From positions 1-33,456 of the IMG/VR virus record IMGVR_UViG_3300046507_000197: a DNA stretch of 33,456 nt. One strand, 5' to 3'. The notes beneath the pieces are model-generated. The model was not told where the DNA came from. It did not search any database and saw only the letters and a program-made list of their open reading frames with translations. The translations under genes and the position numbers were made by a program. Shown in pieces: positions 8,577 to 16,338 of this stretch; the first letter of the stretch is position 1, and the number at the start of each line of letters is the position of its first letter. This DNA comes from a virus.

Positions 8577-9290
8577 CTACTCGGCATCGAACTCGATGTA
8601 GAGCAGCGCGGTGTTCGGGTAGCGCAGTTTCGCGTCGATCACCTCTGTGTAACCGGCGACCAACATGGTGTCAGCGATCTTGTTGGTGTTCTGGTTGGGC
8701 GTGATGCGGCGAATGCGGATCTGCCAGCCTGATGTGGCCGCTGGCAAATCGATGCGGCGCGACCGCTCATAGCGAGTGGTGGTCTTGCCGTCCACGGCTT
8801 CATCGAGCACCTGCTGATATGAGCCGCCGTCGGTCGCGACATCTACCGCGTACTCGATGCGATAGCCGCCGACGTTGCCGTTCTCATCCTGTTGCTGGAG
8901 AGCCGGCCAAGCGAAACGCAAGCGTACGGCGGAAAGCTGGGTATTGGTCAGCGAGCGGACCCAAGCGGTGTCGCTGCGCAGCTCGACGTTCACCGTCGTT
9001 TCATTCTCGACCGACGGGATGCCCGGAATATAGGACTGGTCCACCGCGCCTGTACGCCATTCCCACTTCACGTTGGGGAAATTGACATTGCCGCTGGCAT
9101 CGTTGATCGGCGTGTTGTCTAAATAGAGGTTCGCAGCTGTCGGCGTTCCGTCGAACTCACCCTCACCTACAGCGATCAGGATCTTTGCGACGTTGGTAGA
9201 GCGCAGGCTATCCGCAGCCTCGGTGGGAGTCTTGGGGCTGCTGCTGCCGCCCTTGGCGCCACGGATGTCGATTTGTTCAACTGCGCCCAT
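8577..9290 (-). CDS. J: Tail tip / host specificity protein gpJ, N-terminal 237 aa
   Basis: Starts at ATG 9290 (MGAVEQIDIRGAKGG), with GGAGAAAAGC upstream. It has the gpJ N-terminal hallmarks: the K-G-G-S-S-S-P-K-T-P-T-E-A-D-S-L opening, GEGEFDG, and a C-terminal KLRYPNTALLYIEFDAE. In gpJ this should continue with an aromatic 'Q-F' segment; here the next codon is TAG, followed in the same frame by FTNIPAVTVDC. Alone it would be a short fragment unable to form the tip. The intact gene would span 9290-3345, 1981 codons. Confidence 0.9.
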   Translation of the reverse strand: MGAVEQIDIRGAKGGSSSPKTPTEAADSLRSTNVAKILIAVGEGEFDGTPTAANLYLDNTPINDASGNVNFPNVKWEWRTGAVDQSYIPGIPSVENETTVNVELRSDTAWVRSLTNTQLSAVRLRFAWPALQQQDENGNVGGYRIEYAVDVATDGGSYQQVLDEAVDGKTTTRYERSRRIDLPAATSGWQIRIRRITPNQNTNKIADTMLVAGYTEVIDAKLRYPNTALLYIEFDAE

Positions 9291-9306
9291 GCTTTTCTCC
9301 AGGCAT

Positions 9307-9328
9307 AAAAAAACCGCCAATCGGCGGT
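9307..9328 (-). terminator. Terminator-like hairpin between I and J
   Basis: Minus strand ACCGCC-gatt-GGCGGT is a perfect 6-bp stem with a four-base loop, followed by a run of T. It ends 16 nt before the J start codon, so late transcription must pass it. Confidence 0.75.
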
Positions 9329-9347
9329 CGGGTAATCCAGTTCAGAT

Positions 9348-9956
9348 TCAGGTTTTGTCTTCGGCGTAGATCGATGCAGAAATGATCGCGCCACCCCACC
9401 GGCGGCGTCCGATGCAGATCGGGACCGGGTTGCCGCTGGCTGTGGTGTTCTTGGCTGAGCCGAAGGCATAGGACGGTAGGTTTTCCGGCGACGCACTCTG
9501 TCGGATGCCAGACGCCTGAGGGCTGAGCATTTGGATAACGCCGCCCGCTGTGGATGCGACGCCCCCAGCTATAAGTGCTGCGCCTTGTGCGGTCGTAGAG
9601 CCGTACGCAAAAAAACCGATGACAATCAGCGCAACGCCCAAGATCGTTTGCAAGACCCCGGCTCGTTTGCTTCCGCTGATCACAGGAACAATCCGAATTT
9701 CGCGTGTGCCGCCAAGCTCGAGATCCTTTTCCCCGACATTTTTTCTGTTGCGGAAGATAGCGAATCTCATGCCAATACGGTCCAACCGCTGAATCTCTTC
9801 GGCAAACCCTTGAAGGGTTGCCTTCAGCGCCCGGAAAACCTCCAGCCCCTGGCCGCTGTCAATTTGGCGTTTATGAGTCCTGCCAAACTTTCTCGCAAGC
9901 GAGCCAGATAACAAGATTGTAGTCATAGGACTGTAGTGAGCCGCTGTAGCTGCCAT
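9348..9956 (-). CDS. I: Tail assembly protein gpI
   Basis: The 202-aa protein has the lambda gpI layout: an N-terminal ubiquitin-like part (TTILLSGSLARKFGRTHKRQ, GLEVFRALKATLQGF), a hydrophobic Gly/Ala-rich segment (VLQTILGVALIVIGFFAYG ... ALIAGGVASTAGGVI), and a C-terminal segment PVPICIGRRRWGG. It lies directly upstream of J, as in lambda. GpI is needed for tail tip assembly but is not found in the mature tail. ATG at 9956 follows CCGGAGTAAAA; the in-frame extension to 9971 would run into the terminator hairpin. Confidence 0.9.
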   Translation of the reverse strand: MAATAAHYSPMTTILLSGSLARKFGRTHKRQIDSGQGLEVFRALKATLQGFAEEIQRLDRIGMRFAIFRNRKNVGEKDLELGGTREIRIVPVISGSKRAGVLQTILGVALIVIGFFAYGSTTAQGAALIAGGVASTAGGVIQMLSPQASGIRQSASPENLPSYAFGSAKNTTASGNPVPICIGRRRWGGAIISASIYAEDKT

Positions 9957-9971
9957 TTTTACTCCGGACAT

Positions 9972-9991
9972 AAAAAACCCGCCGAAGCGGG
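9972..9991 (-). terminator. Intrinsic terminator downstream of the lipoprotein gene
   Basis: Minus strand CCCGC-ttcg-GCGGG followed by six T. The UUCG tetraloop makes this a very stable hairpin. It closes the lipoprotein gene and stands just ahead of gene I. Confidence 0.85.
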
Positions 9992-10007
9992 TGATTTTGA
10001 TGATTGG

Positions 10008-10409
10008 TTACATAGCTGTCGGAGATATGTCAAACGCATCTCCGGAAAGAGTGATCCTGCGCCGCACTGACTCACCGGCACCGACCTCTACCTCGCGCTC
10101 AACCAGACCAAAGCCGCCACAGGCGGCGCTCGGCTTCACTCCGAGAATATGCTTGCCGGGCTTCACCCCGAACTTCGCGACTTCCCCAGACGCAAATTCA
10201 GCCGCGAGAGTACCGTCTATGTAGAGTCGATAGTTGCAGCCTGATCCATAGAGACCGTTATCTCGAGTCACGACAACCTGGGCGTCAGCCTTGTTGCCGA
10301 AAGCGTACAGCCTCGATTGCGGCACCGGATCGGCTTTGTCCGCAGAAATCGGGGATGTGGCACAGCCAGCCAGCAGCGAAACTGCCAACGCCCCTACCAG
10401 AATTCGCAT
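10008..10409 (-). CDS. Phage-borne lipoprotein with a PEGA-like domain
   Basis: The 133-aa protein has a lipoprotein signal with lipobox LAGC (Cys16). The mature part contains NYRLYIDGTLAAEFASGEVAKFGVKPGKHILGVKP, the pattern of a PEGA-type beta-sandwich ('xYVDGxxxGxxxxGxxxxxxLxPGxHxL'). ATG at 10409 follows GAGGGATCATC. A weak TGGATG-N17-TACCCT motif with an extended -10 TG lies upstream, and a strong terminator follows, so it may be its own transcription unit. Phage lipoproteins near J (Cor-type) can block superinfection by masking receptors; that role here is only an inference. Confidence 0.8.
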   Translation of the reverse strand: MRILVGALAVSLLAGCATSPISADKADPVPQSRLYAFGNKADAQVVVTRDNGLYGSGCNYRLYIDGTLAAEFASGEVAKFGVKPGKHILGVKPSAACGGFGLVEREVEVGAGESVRRRITLSGDAFDISPTAM

Positions 10410-10586
10410 GATGATCCCTCATTGAGAAAGGGCCGAGGGTAGCACCGGGCTGTCTGCCCATCCAGTGTGGACAAAAGGCCAGTAACAGAAATGATACAGG
10501 CCGTAGTAGCGTTGCGCCTTCAACGAATCGCCCAGGTCCGTTGCCGGAAAGCCCATGGACCGGGGCAATGTGACCTAGGAGGTCAA

Positions 10587-10847
10587 ATGTCTACGAAATC
10601 AACTTCTGTCGACGACGCGATTAACCAATTGGCAACAGTTGTTCTTGCTCTTGCACAGACCCAAGCGGCGGTACAACCTGACCACGCACTCGCTTTCCTC
10701 GGCGCAGCAGTCATAGCGAGTCGCAACCAAGGTTTCGGTGACGGCTATGCCTTACAGATATTTCAACAGGTTTTCCCTGGGCAGCCACTGCCTGTAGTTT
10801 TGTCCGAAGAAGAGCTCGCTAAGAAGCAGCGCGAGCTCGGTCAGTAA
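10587..10847 (+). CDS. Unknown 86-aa protein on the plus strand (moron)
   Basis: ATG at 10587 follows an almost perfect AGGAGGTCAA site. The protein is MSTKSTSVDDAINQLATVVLALAQTQ..., helical and Ala/Gln-rich, with no signal or membrane segment, ending EEELAKKQRELGQ. It is transcribed against the tail operon and diverges from the lipoprotein gene; its last 29 nt overlap the end of a convergent 45-aa gene. I do not recognise the family. The strong ribosome site and the conserved-looking helical sequence argue it is real. No convincing promoter was found upstream. Confidence 0.75.
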   Translation: MSTKSTSVDDAINQLATVVLALAQTQAAVQPDHALAFLGAAVIASRNQGFGDGYALQIFQQVFPGQPLPVVLSEEELAKKQRELGQ

Positions 10848-10956
10848 TCACTGAGTTGATGGTCGATGATTGGATCAGTGCACTACTGATATAAAGTCGA
10901 CCATCACTCCCAATCAGAAATGGTAAAGCAGCACTTGGCTTAGACGAATTCTTCAC
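10819..10956 (-). CDS. 45-aa protein with a gpJ C-terminal-like motif
   Basis: GTG at 10956 follows AGGAGGAAGT, giving VKNSSKPSAALPFLIGSDG then RLYISSALIQSSTINSVIT and a short basic tail. The stretch GRLYISSALIQSSTINSVI aligns with GQVFMADAVIKRATIANGI near the C-terminus of gpJ, position by position (G-[RQ]-[LV]-[YF]-[IM]-x-x-A-x-I-x-x-x-T-I). It follows the K-like gene, 23 nt after its stop. It is probably a small tail-tip component using the same fold as the gpJ end, but could be a remnant of a duplicated J gene. Confidence 0.65.
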   Translation of the reverse strand: MKNSSKPSAALPFLIGSDGRLYISSALIQSSTINSVITDRARAAS

Positions 10957-10979
10957 ACTTCCTCCTGCGGCATCGCCGC

Positions 10980-11738
10980 TCACTGTTTCGCGTCTTTGTG
11001 CCTGAGGATCAGGCGTGTTCTGTCGTGCCATGGGCCGCCGAAGACGATGATCTCGGACGGCTTGCCATACATGTGGTGGAGGAGAAAAGGCCCCCCGCCA
11101 TGCACCGCCGCTGGCTCATCTGGTAGCGCAGGATCAGCCCCAAGGTAGATGCCAGCATGGTTCGGGTGCTTGGTGCGCCCTACTTCCATCACGATCATGT
11201 CGCCGCGCTGTGGCGTGCCGACACGCTCGAAGCCCGCTGCCCCATAGGCCTGTTCATAAAGACTCGGCCCGTCGGCCTGCTCCCACCAGCCGTCCTCACG
11301 CTTGAATGCCTCGAACTCCAGCGCCCATTCTCTCTTGTACCAGTCAGCGCAGACCTGCCAGCAATCCCATGCGCCATGCACGAACGGGCGACCGAGCAAC
11401 GGCGTGTGACCGGTGGGCACGATGGTGCGCAGATCACCTTCCGGCCAGCTCATAATGTGCCAGGGCAGTTCGGTCGCTTCGCACATCGCCAGATCGCACG
11501 GTGATGGTCTGCTGGTTGCGTCCGGATGCGAGTGAACGATGCCGATCACCTCGCCCTCGTCTTCAGCCGAGGCGTAATCCTCTGGGGTAATCCGGAACTC
11601 TGCGTTCGGGTCGGTTGCGGTGTTCGGGCACGGGATGTACTTCTGCTTTCGGCCAATGCTGATCAGCACGCCACAGCATTCGCGCGGATACTCCGCGGCC
11701 GCATGTGTCTGCACCGCCTTGAGGATATGTTTGAGCAT
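10980..11738 (-). CDS. K: Tail protein gpK: JAB/MPN metalloprotease plus NlpC/P60 domain
   Basis: The 252-aa protein has two enzymatic domains. The N-terminal JAB/MPN domain has Glu20 (YPRECCG) and the zinc motif His69-x-His71-x10-Asp82 (HSHPDATSRPSPCD). The C-terminal NlpC/P60 domain has catalytic Cys126 (HGAWDCWQVC) and His194 (HPNHAGIYLG). This is the gpK layout: a tail-tip protein that probably trims peptidoglycan during DNA entry. ATG at 11738 follows GGAGTTGACC and lies 2 nt after the gpL stop; a longer frame to 11843 overlaps gpL and lacks a ribosome site. Confidence 0.92.
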   Translation of the reverse strand: MLKHILKAVQTHAAAEYPRECCGVLISIGRKQKYIPCPNTATDPNAEFRITPEDYASAEDEGEVIGIVHSHPDATSRPSPCDLAMCEATELPWHIMSWPEGDLRTIVPTGHTPLLGRPFVHGAWDCWQVCADWYKREWALEFEAFKREDGWWEQADGPSLYEQAYGAAGFERVGTPQRGDMIVMEVGRTKHPNHAGIYLGADPALPDEPAAVHGGGPFLLHHMYGKPSEIIVFGGPWHDRTRLILRHKDAKQ

Positions 11739-11740
11739 GG

Positions 11741-12490
11741 TCAACTCCGGGCAATCAGCGAGACAGCCGGGAAGCCGCCGAAAGGTAGTTCGTTGTTGGC
11801 ACCCCAGCGGGGTTCGCAGCCTGTGGTGAGCAGACCGTTGCACTCGTCGAGCTCAGGGTTGTCAGTCGGGTTGCCGTCCTTATCGAAATACGGACCGGTG
11901 TAGCCGCAGTTTGGGCCGCGATACCCACCGGTGAGACACCAGTGGCACAGCGTGGTCATCTGCCTGCCGATTGACTCGCCGCCGACATCGCCCGGGCTGG
12001 CCAGCTCCCACGAAACCGTTTCGCCGTCCTCGTTGGTCTTCTGGTCCAGATACCAGACTTCGATGGACTCCTGCGTCGGGTCTGCCTCAGCATTGCCGGC
12101 CGGGAAGTTAACCGCATCGATGTAACGCACCAACGTGTGCCGCATGGTCACCTTGAAGTCGAGCAGATCCTCGAATGCGAGGCACAGCGCAGTGATTCGC
12201 CCATTCACGTTTCCGACTGACAAGGTTGGGCGCACCGCTGTGCCGTCGCCGTTCGCCTCAATGCCGTCGATTTGCATTGGCCAGGCTCCGTATTCTTCTC
12301 CCTGCCACCAGATCGATTTCGCGGGTAGCTGGTCTGCATCGGCACCAGCCGCGATGATTTCGGCCGAGGTGTGAGGGATTGCGTGTCCGTGAAACCGCAG
12401 AATGTCCGCACCGTAGTCCGAGCCGTCCAGCTCAAACAGCAATACCTCACTGCCAGGTTCGAGAACCTGCAGGTCGTTGATTAATGGCAT
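11741..12490 (-). CDS. L: Minor tail protein gpL (Fe-S cluster type)
   Basis: A 249-aa gpL homologue. The N-terminus (LQVLEPGSEVLLFELDG) and the IEVWYLD segment fit the family, and the C-terminal domain holds the cysteines Cys182, Cys185, Cys195, Cys217 and Cys225 within CHWCLTGGYRGPNCGYTG and CNGLLTTGCEPRWG. In lambda, four cysteines at this place bind an iron-sulfur cluster; the spacing here (10, 22 and 8 from Cys185) is close to lambda's. It is part of the tail tip between M and K. Confidence 0.92.
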   Translation of the reverse strand: MPLINDLQVLEPGSEVLLFELDGSDYGADILRFHGHAIPHTSAEIIAAGADADQLPAKSIWWQGEEYGAWPMQIDGIEANGDGTAVRPTLSVGNVNGRITALCLAFEDLLDFKVTMRHTLVRYIDAVNFPAGNAEADPTQESIEVWYLDQKTNEDGETVSWELASPGDVGGESIGRQMTTLCHWCLTGGYRGPNCGYTGPYFDKDGNPTDNPELDECNGLLTTGCEPRWGANNELPFGGFPAVSLIARS

Positions 12491-12499
12491 GGTGAATCC

Positions 12500-12838
12500 C
12501 TACGGTAGGAATGCTTGGTCGAACGTCGCGGTAAGCTTGAACTGGCCGCCGCCAAGCGGCGTCGGCACGGCTTTCTCGCAGGTGTAGAGGCCTACTTCGC
12601 CAAGCGGGGTTGTCCATTTGAAGGCTTTGGCCCCGCCATGACGGCCGAGGAATTCCATAATCTGCTGCACTGTGGACTTTGGCCCGGTGTAGGTGATTGG
12701 GAACGACTGCTCCTTGTTGTTCGGCCCATCACCGACCGTTTGCTTATAGCCGTTGCCGAACTGTGACTTGCGCACCCGCCAGTCGATGTCCGGCGAATCT
12801 CCCGTCTGGGTCGGCCAGCTGAAGGTTTCGATTGCCAT
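12500..12838 (-). CDS. M: Minor tail protein gpM
   Basis: A 112-aa protein with the gpM pattern: MAIETFSWPTQ, then RVRKSQFGNGYKQTVGDG, and a C-terminal KLTATFDQAF. It sits between the tape measure and gpL, the lambda position, with 1 nt separating it from the tape-measure stop. ATG at 12838 follows AAGGACCTGAC. GpM is a structural protein of the tail tip complex. Confidence 0.9.
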   Translation of the reverse strand: MAIETFSWPTQTGDSPDIDWRVRKSQFGNGYKQTVGDGPNNKEQSFPITYTGPKSTVQQIMEFLGRHGGAKAFKWTTPLGEVGLYTCEKAVPTPLGGGQFKLTATFDQAFLP

Positions 12839-12839
12839 G

Positions 12840-15800
12840 TCAGGTCCTTGTCTGCCGGAAGCTCACGCCGCCCGGGCGCCACGAATCAGCAACCGCTTTC
12901 TCAGCCGCTTGCTTGATCTGGATTTGCAGATTTTGCGCGAGAGCGGTCTGATCGAGTTCCATACCTTCAGAACTGCGATCTTGCGTCACGATGCTCACTG
13001 GCGCACTGATCTGGATGTTCGATCCACCGCCGCCACCGACAGCGCGGACGCCCAAGGCGCCGCTGGAAGTCCGGGTCAGGGGCATCACAGCCTCGTCACC
13101 TGCCTCTCCCATGACTCCCAGCTTTCCGCCAGCCATCCCGAACGCAGTCGGCGAGCTGACCACGCTGTTAGTGAAGGCGCCACCATTGGCGAACATCTGC
13201 ACGCCGTTCAGCCAGGCGCCGCCGTCGGCTTGCGGAAAGTACGTCGACGAATACCCGGCCTGCGATGCGCCGAGGCTCGAAGAAGTAGCGGCAGAGGATC
13301 CAGCAGCAAAACCGTTGGCTCCGCCTGAGAAGTAACTCAGCCCAGCTCCGAAGAGTGAGCTGAGCAGTGCGGATGACGCTTGGCGGGTAGCGATGCGCGC
13401 CATGTCTGCCAGGATCGATTTCGCGAAGTCGGAAAAAGACAGCTTCCCGGTCAGCGCGAAATTGACGATGGCATCCTCCATGCTGCTGAAGGCGTTGGTG
13501 AACAGGGTTTTCGTCTGGCCGGCGATGTCGCGCGCGCTGTCGAGGTAGTTTTCCCAAGCGGAGGTTGCTCCGTTGGTCCAGTCGCCTTGGGCGGTCTCCA
13601 CATCGGCGTAATTCTGCCGGATCTGGTCGGTTGCCTTCTTATTGGCGTCGGCCAGAGCCTGGGACTTTTTGGCGAACTCCTCATCCGACATGTTCCGGGA
13701 CGGGTCGGACTTCTGGTTTGCCAGGTCGAGCGCTTGCTGAGCAAACCGGTCTTGCTGGCTGTTCAGTTGACCATCGAGTGCGTTCTGCCTGTCACCGCGG
13801 CCCACGCCGAGCACCGCGCGCTGCCCGGCAAGTTCAAGCGCCTTCTGCTGTTGATCCAGCGCCTGCACATACTGATCGATCGAGCGGGTCTGCTTATCGA
13901 TCCGGCCTTTTTCGTTGTTGGCCAGAACCTCCAGTTGGCTGTCAGCGTCTTTCTGCGCCTTGACCATACTCGTGCGCGCATCGGTAATCTTTTGGTCAAG
14001 CTGGATGCGCTGTTCGCCCGTGGTCGACGACTTGTCTCGCACCGCTTGCAGGGCGGCGATTTCAGCCTCGTAGGCTGCGGTGAGGTCGCCCTTCTCCTGC
14101 TCAACGATCGCGACGCGCTGGCTGCTGTACGACTCCGCCGACACCAGCCCGGCCTTCTGCGCCGAATCCAGCTCCTTTTCGAGGTTCTGGTAGTAGCCGG
14201 TGATCGACTTGAGATTGTTCTGCGCATCATTGAAACCGGTCAGGTTCAGCTGATTAGCGTGGTCTTTTGGGTCTTTAAACTTGTCGTTGATGTTCGACAG
14301 GTTCTGGTCGACAACGGTCTGATTGAGGCGCGCATCATTCGGATTGGTCTTCCGAATGTCATCCAGCCACTTCTTGTATTCCTTTACCGCCTCAGTGCGC
14401 TTCTGTTCGTTGGTCCACGACGATTTCGTCAGCGCGTCGATCTTGCCCATGGCACTGATCGAGTCTTGCTGTGCCTTGGCCTGTTCGGCATCGTACTTCG
14501 CGATGTCAGCGTTGGCAGCCTTCGTGTCCTTCAGGAAGGTCAGCTTGTCGGTGTAGTACTCGATCATCTCCTGTTTGTTTTGGAACAGGCCGACATCGCC
14601 GGCTTGAGCCTGATCGAGATCCCGCTGCGCATTGGCGATATCTGTGTCGATATCGGAGCGGCCCAAGTTCTTCAATCCGTCAGCGGCTTTCACCACCGCC
14701 AGATATCCGCGCTCCCAGAAACTCAGGTTTTCCAGAATCTTGGGAGTGCGCTCATTAATTGCGTCGGCGTACTGCTCAGTCGCGAGCTTTACCGCTGCGG
14801 CATGGTCGCCCTGCTCTTCCAGCGCAGCGATCTGCGAGTAAACGGATGCAGTGAGGTAGTGATACTGCTCGTTCAGGGCCACAGACGCCTTCACAGGGTC
14901 GTCGGCGAGCTTCACGAACTCGGCAATGGTGGCGCTGACGGCGGTTCCGGTCGCCTCTTGCATGCCGACGGCGGCCTGGGTGATCGCCCTAAAGCTGTCG
15001 CCCGCGATTTTGCCGTTGGCTGCCAATGTCGCGAGTACTTCGGCGGCAGCGCCTGTTGTGCCTACCGTTGCGCTGACTTGCCGAGCCAGAGCTCCAAGCT
15101 GTTCAGCGCTTACCCCCGCTGCGTTGCCGGTGGCAATAAGCGATTTGTTGTAGCTGTCGGCCTCCTCGCTGCCTTTGTAGTAGGCAATGCCCAAGGTGGC
15201 GACCACCGCGGCAACTGCTGCGATGGGCGCAAGGATCGCAGCCAAGCGCAGAGCCGACGTGCCAGCGCTTGTGCCGATTTCCAGTAGGTTGTGAGCGGCG
15301 ACACGGAAGTTGCCCTCGGCCAAGGCGTTGCCCAGCTGAAGCACGTTCTCGCGCGCGCCCTTGGTGTTAAGGCTGAACTTCGATGTCTCGTCGCCCAGGC
15401 CTTTGACCTTCTGCCGGGCGGTGTCGATATCTGCCGAAAAGGTTTTGTAGTCGTCCTCTCCGAGGTTGCCAGCGGCGCGATGTTTGTTCTGCAGTTCCTG
15501 TTGATCGTCCAGCTTCTGCAGCGCGGCGAGCGTCGGGCTGATCTTGCCCAGCAGTGCTTGCAAGCCCTCCGCCTGTACGCCGGTGGCCGCCGCTGCATCC
15601 TTCGCAGCCTTGGCGCTATCCTGAGTGGTCCCGACAAGCGCGTCGGACTCGGCCTGCATGCGCTTCTGCAGCGCGAGGAGACTTGCCGTTGAATCGCGAC
15701 TGACATCCATCGCGCCGGCGGTGCTAGTCACGCTGGTAGTCAGGCGCTGGTAATATTCGCTGTTCTTCAGCGACGTCTGGGCAGTTTCCAGCAGCCGTGC

Positions 15801-16010
15801 CTTTGCATCCGCAGTTGCCTGCGCGGCGCGGGCCTCGGCCTCTGCCAGCTTGTCAGCCGCATCGGCGGTCTTCTTGAAACCGGTGGTGACGCTCTCGGCC
15901 GCTTTTTCCGCACTGGCTCCCGCCTCCGTGAGCTTGTCCAGATCGGTCGCGGCCTGGACGGCATCACCCGAATCAACCGCGATGCCAAGTTCTGCGATTG
16001 TGCCCGACAT
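12840..16010 (-). CDS. Tail tape measure protein
   Basis: At 1056 aa this is the longest intact gene here. It starts MSGTIAELGIAVDSGDAVQAATDLDKL, typical of lambda gpH-type tape measures. Long helical, Ala/Asp/Lys/Gln-rich stretches follow, with a hydrophobic segment LRLAAILAPIAAVAAVVATLG around residue 260. The C-terminal part has a Gly/Ser-rich segment and NIQISAPVSIVTQ. It sets tail length and helps DNA cross the inner membrane. ATG at 16010 follows GGAGCACTC. The long open frame on the opposite strand (13380-15287) is a shadow of its codon bias. Confidence 0.95.
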   Translation of the reverse strand: MSGTIAELGIAVDSGDAVQAATDLDKLTEAGASAEKAAESVTTGFKKTADAADKLAEAEARAAQATADAKARLLETAQTSLKNSEYYQRLTTSVTSTAGAMDVSRDSTASLLALQKRMQAESDALVGTTQDSAKAAKDAAAATGVQAEGLQALLGKISPTLAALQKLDDQQELQNKHRAAGNLGEDDYKTFSADIDTARQKVKGLGDETSKFSLNTKGARENVLQLGNALAEGNFRVAAHNLLEIGTSAGTSALRLAAILAPIAAVAAVVATLGIAYYKGSEEADSYNKSLIATGNAAGVSAEQLGALARQVSATVGTTGAAAEVLATLAANGKIAGDSFRAITQAAVGMQEATGTAVSATIAEFVKLADDPVKASVALNEQYHYLTASVYSQIAALEEQGDHAAAVKLATEQYADAINERTPKILENLSFWERGYLAVVKAADGLKNLGRSDIDTDIANAQRDLDQAQAGDVGLFQNKQEMIEYYTDKLTFLKDTKAANADIAKYDAEQAKAQQDSISAMGKIDALTKSSWTNEQKRTEAVKEYKKWLDDIRKTNPNDARLNQTVVDQNLSNINDKFKDPKDHANQLNLTGFNDAQNNLKSITGYYQNLEKELDSAQKAGLVSAESYSSQRVAIVEQEKGDLTAAYEAEIAALQAVRDKSSTTGEQRIQLDQKITDARTSMVKAQKDADSQLEVLANNEKGRIDKQTRSIDQYVQALDQQQKALELAGQRAVLGVGRGDRQNALDGQLNSQQDRFAQQALDLANQKSDPSRNMSDEEFAKKSQALADANKKATDQIRQNYADVETAQGDWTNGATSAWENYLDSARDIAGQTKTLFTNAFSSMEDAIVNFALTGKLSFSDFAKSILADMARIATRQASSALLSSLFGAGLSYFSGGANGFAAGSSAATSSSLGASQAGYSSTYFPQADGGAWLNGVQMFANGGAFTNSVVSSPTAFGMAGGKLGVMGEAGDEAVMPLTRTSSGALGVRAVGGGGGSNIQISAPVSIVTQDRSSEGMELDQTALAQNLQIQIKQAAEKAVADSWRPGGVSFRQTRT

Positions 16011-16020
16011 GAGTGCTCCA

Positions 16021-16323
16021 CTATTTCGATTCGCTCATGACGAGCAACGCCTCGGCCTCCATTACCCGAAGGTCACGGAACACCTGGTTTCTGGTTTTCT
16101 TGGGGATTTTGACAAGCGACATGACGGCGGGCACGACGGCGTAGTCCAACCCCGTGGCCCCAGCCATTCCAGTGCGCCACTGGGTGCCCATGGCCTCCAT
16201 GACGACGAACGCAGGCCAGTTGTCAGGAAGAACCTCGACAACGTCATCGAAGTCGGCGGCGGTCACGCCAAAGAGCGCCATCTGATCTTGCGGCATCGCA
16301 GGCTCGTGCAGAGCCTGCGACAC
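16021..16323 (-). CDS. DUF1799-type tail assembly chaperone, gpT-like frameshift partner
   Basis: The 100-aa frame MSQALHEPAMPQDQMALFGVTAADFDDVVEVLPDNW... has the DUF1799 pattern found between the small chaperone and the tape measure. It opens with a GTG at 16323 that lacks a good ribosome site (AGAG abuts the start codon). It is in the -1 frame of the upstream gene and continuous with it from GGGAAAC, so I infer that it is made mainly as the T domain of a G-T fusion of about 232 aa, which recruits the tape measure protein during tail assembly. Confidence 0.85.
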   Translation of the reverse strand: MSQALHEPAMPQDQMALFGVTAADFDDVVEVLPDNWPAFVVMEAMGTQWRTGMAGATGLDYAVVPAVMSLVKIPKKTRNQVFRDLRVMEAEALLVMSESK

Positions 16324-16328
16324 CTCTT

Positions 16329-16338
16329 TCAGTTTCCC
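16329..16338 (-). other. Programmed -1 frameshift site GGGAAAC at the end of the G-like gene
   Basis: The minus strand reads CTG GGA AAC TGA. G GGA AAC fits X XXY YYZ, directly before the stop codon. After slipping, reading continues as CTG AAA GAG GTG TCG into the DUF1799 frame. Lambda uses GGGAAAG at the same place between G and T. Confidence 0.85.

Noticed and set aside
8556-8600. gpJ as two separate genes, or stop-codon readthrough
   Set aside because: The GTG at 8558 has no ribosome site and the frame is continuous around the TAG, so two genes are unlikely; TAG followed by T is not a known readthrough context.
13380-15287. Long plus-strand open frame (635 codons) opposite the tape measure gene
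   Set aside because: No ribosome site at its start, composition of an antisense shadow (Leu/Val/Arg-rich), and the minus-strand tape measure is certain.
16021-16323. DUF1799 gene as a fully independent gene
   Set aside because: Kept as a frame but judged to be expressed chiefly by frameshift, since the GTG lacks a spaced ribosome site and the slippery heptamer is in register.
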